In this document: positions 9,703 through 18,304 of the stretch, in pieces | Position numbering within the stretch: the first letter of the stretch is position 1 | How the letters are laid out: each line of letters opens with the position of its first letter | Position numbers and translations under genes: made by a program | Notes under the pieces: generated by a model | The model's input: only the letters and a program-made list of their open reading frames with translations | The model's database searches: none | What the model was told of the DNA's origin: nothing | Assembly: GCA_030849465.1 (NCBI GenBank) | Contig: JARVLF010000011.1 | Span: 310,001 to 374,000, forward strand | Direction of reading: 5' to 3' | Length of the DNA: 64,000 bases | DNA from: Moesziomyces globuligerus | Taxonomy: Eukaryota; Basidiomycota; Ustilaginomycetes; Ustilaginales; Ustilaginaceae

Positions 9703-10250
9703 GGCTGCGTTCAACGATCCGCCCAACGGCAACAAAGACCTCCTTGTGGTGTGCTCGGTGTGCTGCGCAGGGGGGGCGGGGCCGACGACGAGCGATGCTA
9801 GCAAGCAAAATAGATGGTGTGCAAGGGCGAGGAGGTTGTAGAAGGAACCAGGCTCAAGAGTCCGTGCGAGCCCGCCAGCTACAATTCGTGGAAATCTGAC
9901 AAAAATAAACTCAAATCCACAGATTCCACTCACCCTCATTCGGCGCATCTTCCTGTCCACCTCCCCCACCCACTTTTGACCGAGTGACCCACATCTTGAT
10001 GGGATTCTGATAGATCTGCGGTGAATTGCGACATCCTGGGTGAGGTGACGAGTGCACGAAAGGAGGGAGAAGCATGGGTCCCGAAATATAATCTCGTTAG
10101 AGCTGCGTGGGGAAGCGATTGCATCGTAGTGGACGAGACGTTTCAAAGCGTTTAGGAAGGCGCAGACAGGTCGTGCGGATGCAAGCAAGAGGCCAATGCA
10201 AAGTATAAGAGGAGAGGAAGACATGGCATCGCGCGGGTAGGTGACCGGGA
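9703..10250. other. Region between the kinase gene and TRS20
   Basis: About 550 bases between two minus-strand genes. It must contain the TRS20 promoter and the 3' region of the kinase gene. The minus strand is open and in frame with TRS20 back to an ATG at 10224, but the added peptide has no recognisable domain. I see nothing else here. Confidence 0.5.
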
Positions 10251-12488
10251 TCAGTAGTCGTCGTGCTTGAGCGTGACGGAGGAGAAGCCGCTGAAAGGGT
10301 TGCTGACGACAGCATCGCCTTCCTCATCGCCGACGTTCTTCTGCCCTGCCACGGCCTTGATCACGGCAGGCTTGGAGGCTTTCGTTTCGTTGCCCTGGTC
10401 GTCGAGGTTGAGACTGCGGGATTCGCGGACATTGCGGAAGTTGACCGCGTCGACGCCGTTCGAGTAAGCGGGAACGATGGGCGGGGTCGAGTTGCGAAGC
10501 AGGCCCCACGAGATGTTGGAGAACCACTTGTTCTGCTTGACCTCGGAGGCGCCCGACTGGCTGCCCAGGCGCTTGAGCTCGTCCTTGATGAGCAGCTTGC
10601 GGATGAGCGACTTGCCGAACGAAGAGATGGGCGTCGAGTCGGGGAACTGCACCTCGTTGCGCAGCACGTTGGAGAAGGTCTCGTTACGCGTGCTGCCCTT
10701 GAAGGGCGTGGTGGCAAAGATCATCTCGTAAATGAGGATGCCGAGCGTCCACCAGTCGACCGCGGAGGTGTGCCCGCACCCCTTGATGACCTCGGGAGCA
10801 ATGTACTCCTCGGTACCGACGAACGAGTTGGTGCGCAGGTCGGCGATGCAGCTCCTGGTGTCAACAAGCGGCGCGCTGCCAGGCGTGGCTTGGCGGATCA
10901 TGGCCGGTGCGCCGCCGCGCTGGGTGGCTCGTGCGGAAAGGTCAAAGTCGGAAAGCATGACATGGCCGCTCTGGTGAAGCAGAATGTTCTCTGGCTTGAG
11001 GTCGCGGTAGATGAAGCCCATGAGATGGAGGTACTCCAAGGCAGCGATGACCTCGGCAGCGTAGAACTTGGCATCCTCCTCGGGAAGACACTTGCCTGGG
11101 CGGGTCTGAAGGGCACGGAAGAACTCGCCGCCCATGCAGTACTCCATGCACAGGTAGAGATAGTCCTCGGACTGGAAGGAGTGGTAAAGGGTGACGATGA
11201 AGGGATGATTGGAGGCAGCGAGGATTTCTTGCTCGGCCATGACACGCTTGATCTTGTTGCGCTTGATCATCTCCTTTTTGGAGAGAACCTTCATGGCAAA
11301 GAGCTTGTCCGTCTTCTTCTCCCTGACGAGGTAGACCTTGCCGACATCGCCCTTGCCGAGCATCTTGACCTTGCTGAAGCTGTTGGGACCCACTTCGACC
11401 TCCTTGACCTTGATGCTGTTGCTGGAATACGTGCGTCGGAAGCTGCCAGGTCCACGGTTGACGCCGGTGCTGCCAGCGAGCGCTGCGAGGTTGGCAGAGC
11501 TGCTGGGCGGGGGGAGCTGGCCTTTCTTGTCCTTGCCATTGGAGCTCTTGGAGCGACCGGAGCCGGGGAAGGCGATGCGGCCGGACTTTGGCGTGGAAGA
11601 GCCCTTGGCGCTGACGGAGCGGCCCTTTTCAAAGTCCTTGTAGCTGAAGGAGGTGGCGTTGCTGTCCATGCGAACGGGCGAATTTGTAAAGTAAGTTTGA
11701 GAGCCATCCTTGGCTGGGGAGATGGCAGCGCCGCCTTCGGAGGCAAACTGGGCGTGCTGGCCGGCCGAGGCATCTGGTGAGAGGTAGCCGTTCCTGGTGG
11801 AAGTGGGTGCGTCGCCAGCTTTTGCGGCTGCGTTTTGACCGTTTTTGAAGAGTTTGTTGGCGTCAGGAGCACTGGAGACGCGCCTCATGAGGCGGGAGGC
11901 GAAGCCCTGGTGGGTGGAGTCGGTGTCGCTGATGTCGGCGGGAGGCTGGAGCTTGCCGGAAGCCGAAGCAACCATGGCATCGCCGATGGAGCCAGAGGCG
12001 TTGCGATCCTCGGAGGAGTAGCTGTCGTTGGAGAAGGAGCTGGGATCGGTGACGACGGTGCTGCCGTTCATGGGATGAAAGTTGGAAGAGCCAGCGAGTT
12101 GATGGTGCTCGAAGTAGTCTGGGTTCCTGTTGGCGGACTCGGTGGAGTCGGTGTGCCAGCTGCGGTCGTTGGAGGCATGTACGGGAGCGGAGCTGCCGCT
12201 GGCCTTCCTGCCGATGGAGCCGAATTTGAACATCTGCTTCCACTTCTTGTCCTTGGTTGTGCCGTTGGATGGGGCGGTGGAGGAAGAGTGGTAGGGGCGA
12301 GAAGAATGGGGAGCGGGAGATTCGCCGATGCCTGAGCTCTGCATGCGAGCGACGTGGGACGGGGTGTTGGAGCCGCTGGCAAAGCTCGAGGTGGAGTGGG
12401 TGGGAGGCGTAGCGTAAGCGCTGCCGGGCTCGTGAACGGGGGTACCGTGGATGGAGTTCATGGCTGATGATGTGACGACCGAGGGCAT
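10251..12488 (-). CDS. FPK1: AGC-family Ser/Thr protein kinase, NRC-2/Fpk1 (flippase kinase) type
   Basis: Cytosolic or plasma-membrane kinase. Its yeast relatives Fpk1/Kin82 phosphorylate aminophospholipid flippases, and Neurospora NRC-2 affects conidiation. It is intronless and 745 residues long. Residues 1-365 are Ser/Asn/Gly-rich and disordered. The kinase domain spans about 370-660, with the glycine loop [12 protein letters not shown], catalytic Lys in [21 protein letters not shown] and an unusual DFD in LSDFDLSAR instead of DFG. This DFD is a trait of this subfamily and of plant AGCVIII kinases. The activation segment is extended, followed by [13 protein letters not shown] and [17 protein letters not shown]. 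The AGC tail follows. The ATG at 12488 gives the longest frame, and a second ATG nine codons in is possible. The substrate assignment is by family only. Confidence 0.92.
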   Translation of the reverse strand: MPSVVTSSAMNSIHGTPVHEPGSAYATPPTHSTSSFASGSNTPSHVARMQSSGIGESPAPHSSRPYHSSSTAPSNGTTKDKKWKQMFKFGSIGRKASGSSAPVHASNDRSWHTDSTESANRNPDYFEHHQLAGSSNFHPMNGSTVVTDPSSFSNDSYSSEDRNASGSIGDAMVASASGKLQPPADISDTDSTHQGFASRLMRRVSSAPDANKLFKNGQNAAAKAGDAPTSTRNGYLSPDASAGQHAQFASEGGAAISPAKDGSQTYFTNSPVRMDSNATSFSYKDFEKGRSVSAKGSSTPKSGRIAFPGSGRSKSSNGKDKKGQLPPPSSSANLAALAGSTGVNRGPGSFRRTYSSNSIKVKEVEVGPNSFSKVKMLGKGDVGKVYLVREKKTDKLFAMKVLSKKEMIKRNKIKRVMAEQEILAASNHPFIVTLYHSFQSEDYLYLCMEYCMGGEFFRALQTRPGKCLPEEDAKFYAAEVIAALEYLHLMGFIYRDLKPENILLHQSGHVMLSDFDLSARATQRGGAPAMIRQATPGSAPLVDTRSCIADLRTNSFVGTEEYIAPEVIKGCGHTSAVDWWTLGILIYEMIFATTPFKGSTRNETFSNVLRNEVQFPDSTPISSFGKSLIRKLLIKDELKRLGSQSGASEVKQNKWFSNISWGLLRNSTPPIVPAYSNGVDAVNFRNVRESRSLNLDDQGNETKASKPAVIKAVAGQKNVGDEEGDAVVSNPFSGFSSVTLKHDDY

Positions 12489-14379
12489 CGCGGCCGCGAA
12501 GCAAGGGATCGGCTACGACGAAGGAAGCGCTTGAGGTCGAACTTTCGCGTGCGTCGAACGGGCTGCGGGAACGAAGAATGGAGCGGTGCGGCCAATCGAC
12601 GAAGAAAGCAGGATGCGTGACGTGAAGAAGTGGAAACGAGCCGGTTGAGCTGCTGACGACGAGTGCACTAGCGAGAGGTTGACACGGCCACGCGCGAGGA
12701 TCACGAGGAGGTGTGACTTGGTGTGAAGGCTAAGGGGAGCAGCGACAGTTGCCAGCAGTGACTCGCGTCAGGTTTGTGGAAGACGAGAGAGAGAGGTCCA
12801 AGGGAAGCCGAGAGAAGGGGACGAGTAGAGCGAAGAGGGGCCGGAAGATGATGTCGCGGCAGGAGCGGGTGCGAGGCTGCGACAAAGAGGCTTACAGTGC
12901 CAGGGCGAGGCTACGGGATGGCGGGGAAGATGGGCGAGCGGCCGTCGAGTTGAGTGCGTGCGGCGAGGCAAGGTGACGGTCTGATGGGTGGGCGACAGTC
13001 AGCTCGCTGCGTGGCGGCTGCTGGCTGCTGCTGGCTGCGACAAGCGGGGCTGCAGGCGCTGCGGGCGCTGCGGGTGGATTGATTGATTGATTGCCTGTGC
13101 TGGCGCCTCGTTCGCTACAATGGCTCAACACTGGAGCCAGTCCAAGCGGCCGACAGAGAAGAGCGCGCGGAGCCACAAATTTCAGCAAATCTCTCCTTGG
13201 CTCATTCAGCGAACGCGCGCGGGGCAAGCCAGCCAGCTTGGCTGCAAACTCGGGAGCGGCATCACCCTTTTTTTTTTCTTTCTTTCTCTTTTCCCAAGTT
13301 GCACAGCGCACTGAATCCTAAATCCGAGCGCCAGATGGAGACGCCGGCACCTCGCAGCCTGAAGCCGTTCGCACGGATGCTGCCGCTCCTGTTGGCCTCG
13401 AATCGCACCGCGCTTCGCTGCTCCTCTCTCCTCGGAGCATCCGGTGTGCCTGATTGAGCAGCGCAGATCCTTTGCAAAAACCCATTGTTGGCTCTTCTGC
13501 TGCTAGGATACCGCCTCTTTCGAGACGCGCGTGCGCCGCGTTCGTCTGCGAAGCGAGCGCCGCACGCCGAAATTTCGGGGGGCGAAGGCGTGCCCGGCGT
13601 GCCCACAGCTCCTCGCCCTCGCCCTCGTCGCCGTGCATGGGCCCCATACAGCACGGCTGCGAGTGTGCAGCCAGTCGGGCTACTGGCGTCGGTGCCTCGC
13701 ACCCTAACTTACCCCTGGCGAGCTGCAGATCACTGTCCGGTCCGCACAGCAGTCGCATCCCGAGGCAGCAGCGTCCAGTCTCTCAAATGCTGTTGGGGTT
13801 CCTGAGCAGGCCTGATCGCCGTGCGCACCTTCAAACTGCCGTCAATTGTGCCAGCCGGCGCACCGGATCCACGCCTTGCTGTCGGCCTCCTTCCCACGCT
13901 TGCACGTTCGCTGGGGTCGCATCTGCCAGGCGGCTATCGTGCTGCAAAGTGTCGGCGCGCATCACGCCGACCCCGCATGCGCTTCGCCTTGAGCCGTGCA
14001 AACGCCACTCGCTCGCTCGTTCGATTGTCGGCCCACTCGCAAGGCTGAAATGCAAAGCCGGTTCCGTGCGAGTGAGACGCTCCCCATCGTGTCCACTCAG
14101 CACTGTTCATGCTTTCAACGAGCTTTCCCGTTCCCGGCCATCTTCCTCCAGGTTGAGCGGATCGTGTTCACGCCAGCACAAAAGCTGTTTCTTGCAAAGA
14201 CGACGAACAGAGAATCAAATGCGCACTGATTGGGGTGGCGGTGATCAGATAGGCGTATAATACAGAGGGCAACAGAGCGTCTGCACTCGTCGGGATCGAG
14301 CCGCTCTGGCACGATTCAGGCTTCCGGTGCCTCGGGGGTCGAGAGGCAGGCAGTCAGCAAAGCGGCACTGCGCAGCGCG
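12489..14379. other. Intergenic region between the kinase gene and ATG44
   Basis: About 1.9 kb with no recognisable gene. It should include the promoter and leader of the kinase gene and the 3' region of ATG44. The open frames on both strands are Arg/Ser/Ala-rich and overlap each other. A pyrimidine stretch lies at about 13265-13300 and a TGATTGATTGATTG microsatellite at about 13080-13095. Confidence 0.5.
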
Positions 14380-14706
14380 CTAGCGCACGCGCTCAAACGA
14401 GCTGGATCGACCAAGGATCACGACGGAGAAGTCCATGATCTGTTCGTCCCATCACCATGCATTGCAAAACCAGCAAATCCACCAAACGTCAGCGTCATCC
14501 TCGCCCCGGTACACAGCAGACAAAGTCCCGATTCAGCCGCTACTCACCCACTCTCCCGCTTCCAGATAGATGCGCATCAAGTTGCGCAGGTCTTTGTTCG
14601 GCATCCGCGACACCGCCGGAGTGAGTCCTGTGCTTCGTTTGATGCCTGACAGCGCCACGCTCACCAGCATGGCGTCCACAAGCAGGTGGAAGATTCGCCC
14701 AAACAT
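14380..14706 (-). CDS. ATG44: Mitofissin Atg44 (DUF1748 family), small mitochondrial protein
   Basis: A 72-residue protein encoded by two exons, 14706-14548 and 14439-14380, with a 108-base intron starting GTGAGT and ending ACAG. It starts MFGRIFHLLVDAMLVSVALS and continues GIKRSTGLTPAVSRMP, NKDLRNLMRIYLEAGEW and, across the splice, IMDFSVVILGRSSSFERVR. The length (~70-75), the N-terminal amphipathic/hydrophobic helix, the GxKRSTGLTP motif and the YLxxGEW..D motif are those of fungal DUF1748. Its characterised member, Atg44, sits in the mitochondrial intermembrane space and drives membrane fission for mitophagy. Identification is by recalled family features. The C-terminus differs slightly from the usual aromatic-Lys ending. 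The gene is divergent from the DUF262 gene. Confidence 0.85.
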
Positions 14707-15336
14707 GGTCGATGTCCCTCCTTTGTCTCCAAGTGGGAAGCGCTTTCTTGCTACTGAACAGCCGCGAAGCCGTGTTTTGCGACTGAGCCCAGACCTGTGG
14801 CGAATGCGAGAGCGGTTCGATCCAACGAGCTACAATTCCTCACTCGGCTCCTAGGTGGCTCGAGTCGAAGAGAGGTGTCAGAGGGTACAGATGGAGATGT
14901 AGGGCGCAAGATGGCTTGGCTAGTCTCGCGGCTCAAGATGATGGTACGCCCAGATGGTTGCGGCGTAGCGACCACGAACGTTGGGGATGGAGTGAGATAA
15001 CGCTTCGGGAGGCCCGAACGCAGGGTTCAAGTGCCAACCGGGCCTCGTTGCAGCGCGGCTCAGCGGCCCAAATTACTCGCGCGCGCACCGGCGCACACGA
15101 CCGCCCGCAGCTCTTTTCCGCCTCGGTCGCTATGATCCCCACCTGCCGACTCAGCCACGCTCGCCTTCGTGTCCACCTCATCTCCTCGCCTTGATGTGAA
15201 TCACAGTGCGCCGCTCTGTATTGCGCCTTCGCTCCGTTGTCCACTTTCGACGGCGCAGACGGCACTTGTCGCCCTGCGGTGGCTCCATTCTGCTCCCCTG
15301 CGCACACGAGAAGTGCGCCAAGCCGCTGCAGCATCG

Positions 15337-15847
15337 ATCCAATGCCCAAGTGCTGCATTGACTTTGAAAAAGAGACAGTTGTGATCTCTGAGAGGGGATG
15401 CAGGACTGCAGAACCAATCAGAAGCGCTGATATGCTTCACAGGCCTGGTCAAACAGCCCTTTTTTGCATTGTGGCTTTTCTGAATAGGTTTTGGTGGGTG
15501 AGTTATGCAGCTAGCCAATCTTGGCTGAGTTTTCAAATGATCAAGTCAAAGTTCACTGGGTGCAGGGCAAAGTGAGCCCACTTTTGCGCTTTGATGTGCT
15601 TTGACTGGTGGGCAAATCTGAGGTGGAGTGGACTGGGCCTGTCTGGCAAGTGGGATTTTCTGACTGAAGAGCCCACTTTGGAGCTGGAGAGGGGTGCTCA
15701 GCCTTTTCCAACCCACCTCAGCACACACACAAATACAGCCATCCCTGCTCAGCCCAATTTCAACCTCTCCCCAACCTCATCCCCTCCCGGTTTTTTTTGC
15801 AACCTCCCTCCAGCAAATTTCAAATTTGCCTGTTACATTTCCCAATA
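15337..15847. other. CpG-depleted, TpG/CpA-rich block
   Basis: In these ~511 bases I find only three CpG dinucleotides (15425, 15587, 15788), although both flanks have CpGs every few bases. TG and CA dinucleotides and AT content are raised. Both edges are abrupt. The same five bases, CCAAT, occur at 15339-15343 and 15842-15846 and could be a target-site duplication or simply CCAAT boxes. The block contains repeated GAGCCCACTTT (around 15574 and 15669) and two palindromes. It encodes no protein I recognise. Confidence 0.75.
15813..15829 (+). repeat. 17-bp palindrome GCAAATTTCAAATTTGC
   Basis: Two perfect 8-base arms are separated by one C. It lies at the right edge of the CpG-poor block, about 460 bases upstream of the DUF262 start. 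It could be a binding site for a dimeric regulator or part of a degenerate mobile element. A shorter inverted repeat (AGCCAA TC TTGGCT) lies nearby at about 15513-15526. Confidence 0.85.
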
Positions 15848-16286
15848 CGCGGCGCCTCATCCCGACGCGACGGCGTCTTCCTCCACTCTACGCGATCCCG
15901 CACTCACACGCATAGCCAACACTGCCTCTTCCTCCATCCTTACCTTCCAGATACGAGAGAGCGATGGGCTCGACGACGTCCCGCAGCGACGCGCAAACCA
16001 CTCGCACCTGACTTTGCTGTGCCTGCGCACGCTCACAACTTCAACAGAACCGCGATCAATCGCACAAGCATACGCTCCTCGCCATCGTCGTCGCCGCCGC
16101 CCCTGCCATTAGGCCTAGGTCAAGTAACACGAGCTTCGCTTCCGCGCCTCTCGCTTGCTCAGATCCTCTCAAGATACCACCCTTCCCTACAGACGCGCAT
16201 CGCAGTCTCGCCTAAGCCTGGACTGTCCAGCTCGCCTCGGTCTCAAGCGACTCTGTATCAGCTTCCTGCCGGCGCATTCACCAGCT

Positions 16287-17879
16287 ATGCCCGCCGTCAA
16301 ACCAGAGAATGGTAAGTATCTCCCCGCTGGCTCCTGTTTTGTTGCTCCGGGCCGCATCCAAGCCGCTTCTGATTCATGAATCGACCGCTCACACCTCCCT
16401 CTTCTTATCTGCATTCACCGTCTCCTTTTGCTCCGCAAACCTTTAGGCGACGAGTTCGACGAGCTCTTTGATCAGCAGGGCGATATCTCTTCGGACTCGG
16501 ACCCCAGCGATGACGAGTACACGGGTGCCGCCTCTTCATCCCGCGGTCGCCCCAAGAGGAAAAGCTCCAGCAAGATTCTGGATCTCGGCAACATCCTCAA
16601 GGCCCCTCGTGCGGCCCAGTTCTCCACCAACACCATTTACAACATGGTGAAAGAAGACATCATCGATCTCGAACCCGAGTATCAACGAGGTGTGGTCTGG
16701 CCGCTCGACAAGCAGTCGGCCGTGATCGAGTCCATCATGCGACACTACTACGTCCCTCCCATCCTCCTCTCCGTTCAGAAGGAGAAGGAACCTGGCGGAG
16801 AGCTCACGTACGTCTGCATCGACGGCAAACAGCGTGTCTCTTCCATCTGCAACTTCCTCGACAACGTGATTCCGGTCAGGGAGCCTGCTACCGGGCGCAA
16901 GTTCTGGTACAAGGAGAAGCTCGAGATGGGTCAGACGCCCGCGCTCACGGCGGCGCAGCGTCGTAAGTTCGAGAACGAACAGCTCACCATTGTTGAGTTC
17001 GATGATCTCTCCGAAGAGACCGAGCGCGACATGTTCAGCCGTGTTCAGATGGGTGTCACGCTTTCCTCGGCAGAGAAGCTTGGTGCGCACTTGGGTGCCT
17101 GGCCCGATTTCATCCGCCAGATGGTCAAGCGCTTTATCGATCCGACGCCCTCGCTCGTCCACGACGAGCAAGGCAAGAGCATGCTGCTTGTCGGCCGCGG
17201 CAGGGACTACCTCTTCATCGCGCAGATCGCACTGCTGATCAACTACGCCCACTTGCAGCAGTACGTGCCTTCGGCCCACACCATCAACACGTTCCTCAAG
17301 CAGAACGCCAACTCGCAGCCCCCGGCCACGCTCCGACGGAACATGCAACGCACGTTGGAGCGATACGTGGCGCTGGCCAATCACAAGCGCTACGGCGCTT
17401 GCATCAAGCCCGAGGTCAGACTCAACCGTGTCGGTCGGCCGGTGTCCAAGCCGCTGTCGCCCGCCGAGTTTGTCTACATTGCCTTCCTGATCTTCAAGTT
17501 CCCGGATGCCACTGTATCGCAGCTCTTCCGACTGGTGCAAGGCTTGAAGCAGGAGGTGCGTTCGCAGTTCAAAGACGTGCTCTTTAACTCGAACATCGCC
17601 AGCGTCATGCGTCGGTACATTGACTCGGCCGTCGCGACGCCCGACTCGGAATCCATCGCGGCCACCGCGGCCGCCGCGTCCAACTCGAGTCCGCGCAACC
17701 GTCGCGTTCGCACCCATGCCGATGCCATTGGAGACGACGATGAAGACGACGAGGACATGCCCATGGCCTCCCGCCGACGCACCAATGGCGCCCTCGACGT
17801 CAACCCGGACGCCGGTCTCTTCCGCGGCGACGGCCAGGATTCTCCCCGCAACCCTCTCACCAACGTCTCGCCCAAGTAA
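16287..17879 (+). CDS. DUF262-domain protein (ParB/GmrS-like fold), fungal
   Basis: Function unknown in fungi. It has two exons, 16287-16311 and 16447-17879. The first encodes only eight residues plus one base, and the join gives 485 residues. An acidic/Ser N-terminus (DSDPSDDEY) and a basic PKRKSSSK stretch precede the DUF262 domain at about residues 60-260. It has the two hallmark motifs, YQRGVVWPLDKQSAVIESIM and CIDGKQRVSSI. The second corresponds to the (I/V)DGQQR motif, with Lys at the first Gln, linked to nucleotide hydrolysis in bacterial GmrSD-type restriction proteins. No DUF1524 HNH nuclease domain follows. A helical C-terminal half and a disordered acidic tail (DDDEDDEDMP) complete the protein. 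A nuclear location is plausible from the basic stretches but not shown. Confidence 0.85.
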
Positions 17880-18304
17880 CCCGCCGCAGTCACCACATAC
17901 AGGGCTTCCGCCTGCATCGTTATTCCCGCGCGCATCATCGTACCATTGCACGAATCTGTGTCTCTCATCAGCCTTTCAAATGACAAGATCGAGGTTTTAT
18001 TGTCCATGCTGAAGTGGGCTCGGCGCGCATATCGACGGCACCCCGGAGGTTGAAGTGAAAAAAAATTATGCTACAGAACCATGGTGATGTGATAAAAGGC
18101 TGGAAGATATGAAGATCAAAGAACGAGAGCAAGCTCGCAAGCGCCGTCAGGAGCCACTTTGTTGTTGGGGCGAGGCATATTGCGGAGGAATGTGAACTCG
18201 GCGCCGGAGACAAGGCGCTGGGTCATGTTTATTTTTGAAGGAGGGGTCGAAGCAATGCAGCGGATCGAAGAGGGATCGAAGTGTCATGTCATCGCGTCCC
18301 CATC
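17880..18304. other. Convergent 3' region
   Basis: About 425 bases between the stop codons of two converging genes (the DUF262 gene and the Ser/Thr-rich surface protein gene). It contains only the two 3' UTRs as far as I can see. The stretch around 18055-18120 is AT-richer and may hold the polyadenylation signals. Confidence 0.6.

Larger units (their letters stand above)
14707..16286. other. Divergent region between ATG44 and the DUF262 gene, with a CpG-poor block
   Basis: About 1.6 kb between the two start codons. I see no coding gene. The central part (15337-15847) is strikingly depleted in CpG and is annotated separately. The ~440 bases before the DUF262 start are pyrimidine-rich, consistent with a promoter and 5' leader. 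Confidence 0.55.

Noticed and set aside
9703..10224. In-frame N-terminal extension of TRS20 beginning at an ATG (10224) with a signal-peptide-like start
   Set aside because: The frame is open for ~174 codons upstream, but sedlin proteins start at MSYYLxxxG and never carry a signal peptide. The added sequence has no family features and crosses the expected promoter.
10251..12488. Phototropin-like photoreceptor kinase (because of DFD motif)
   Set aside because: No LOV/PAS domain is present. The N-terminus is disordered, as in NRC-2/Fpk1 proteins.
14800..14830. B-box-like GGTTCGATCC, possible tRNA
   Set aside because: The spacing within the box is one base short and no A box or acceptor stem is present in either orientation.
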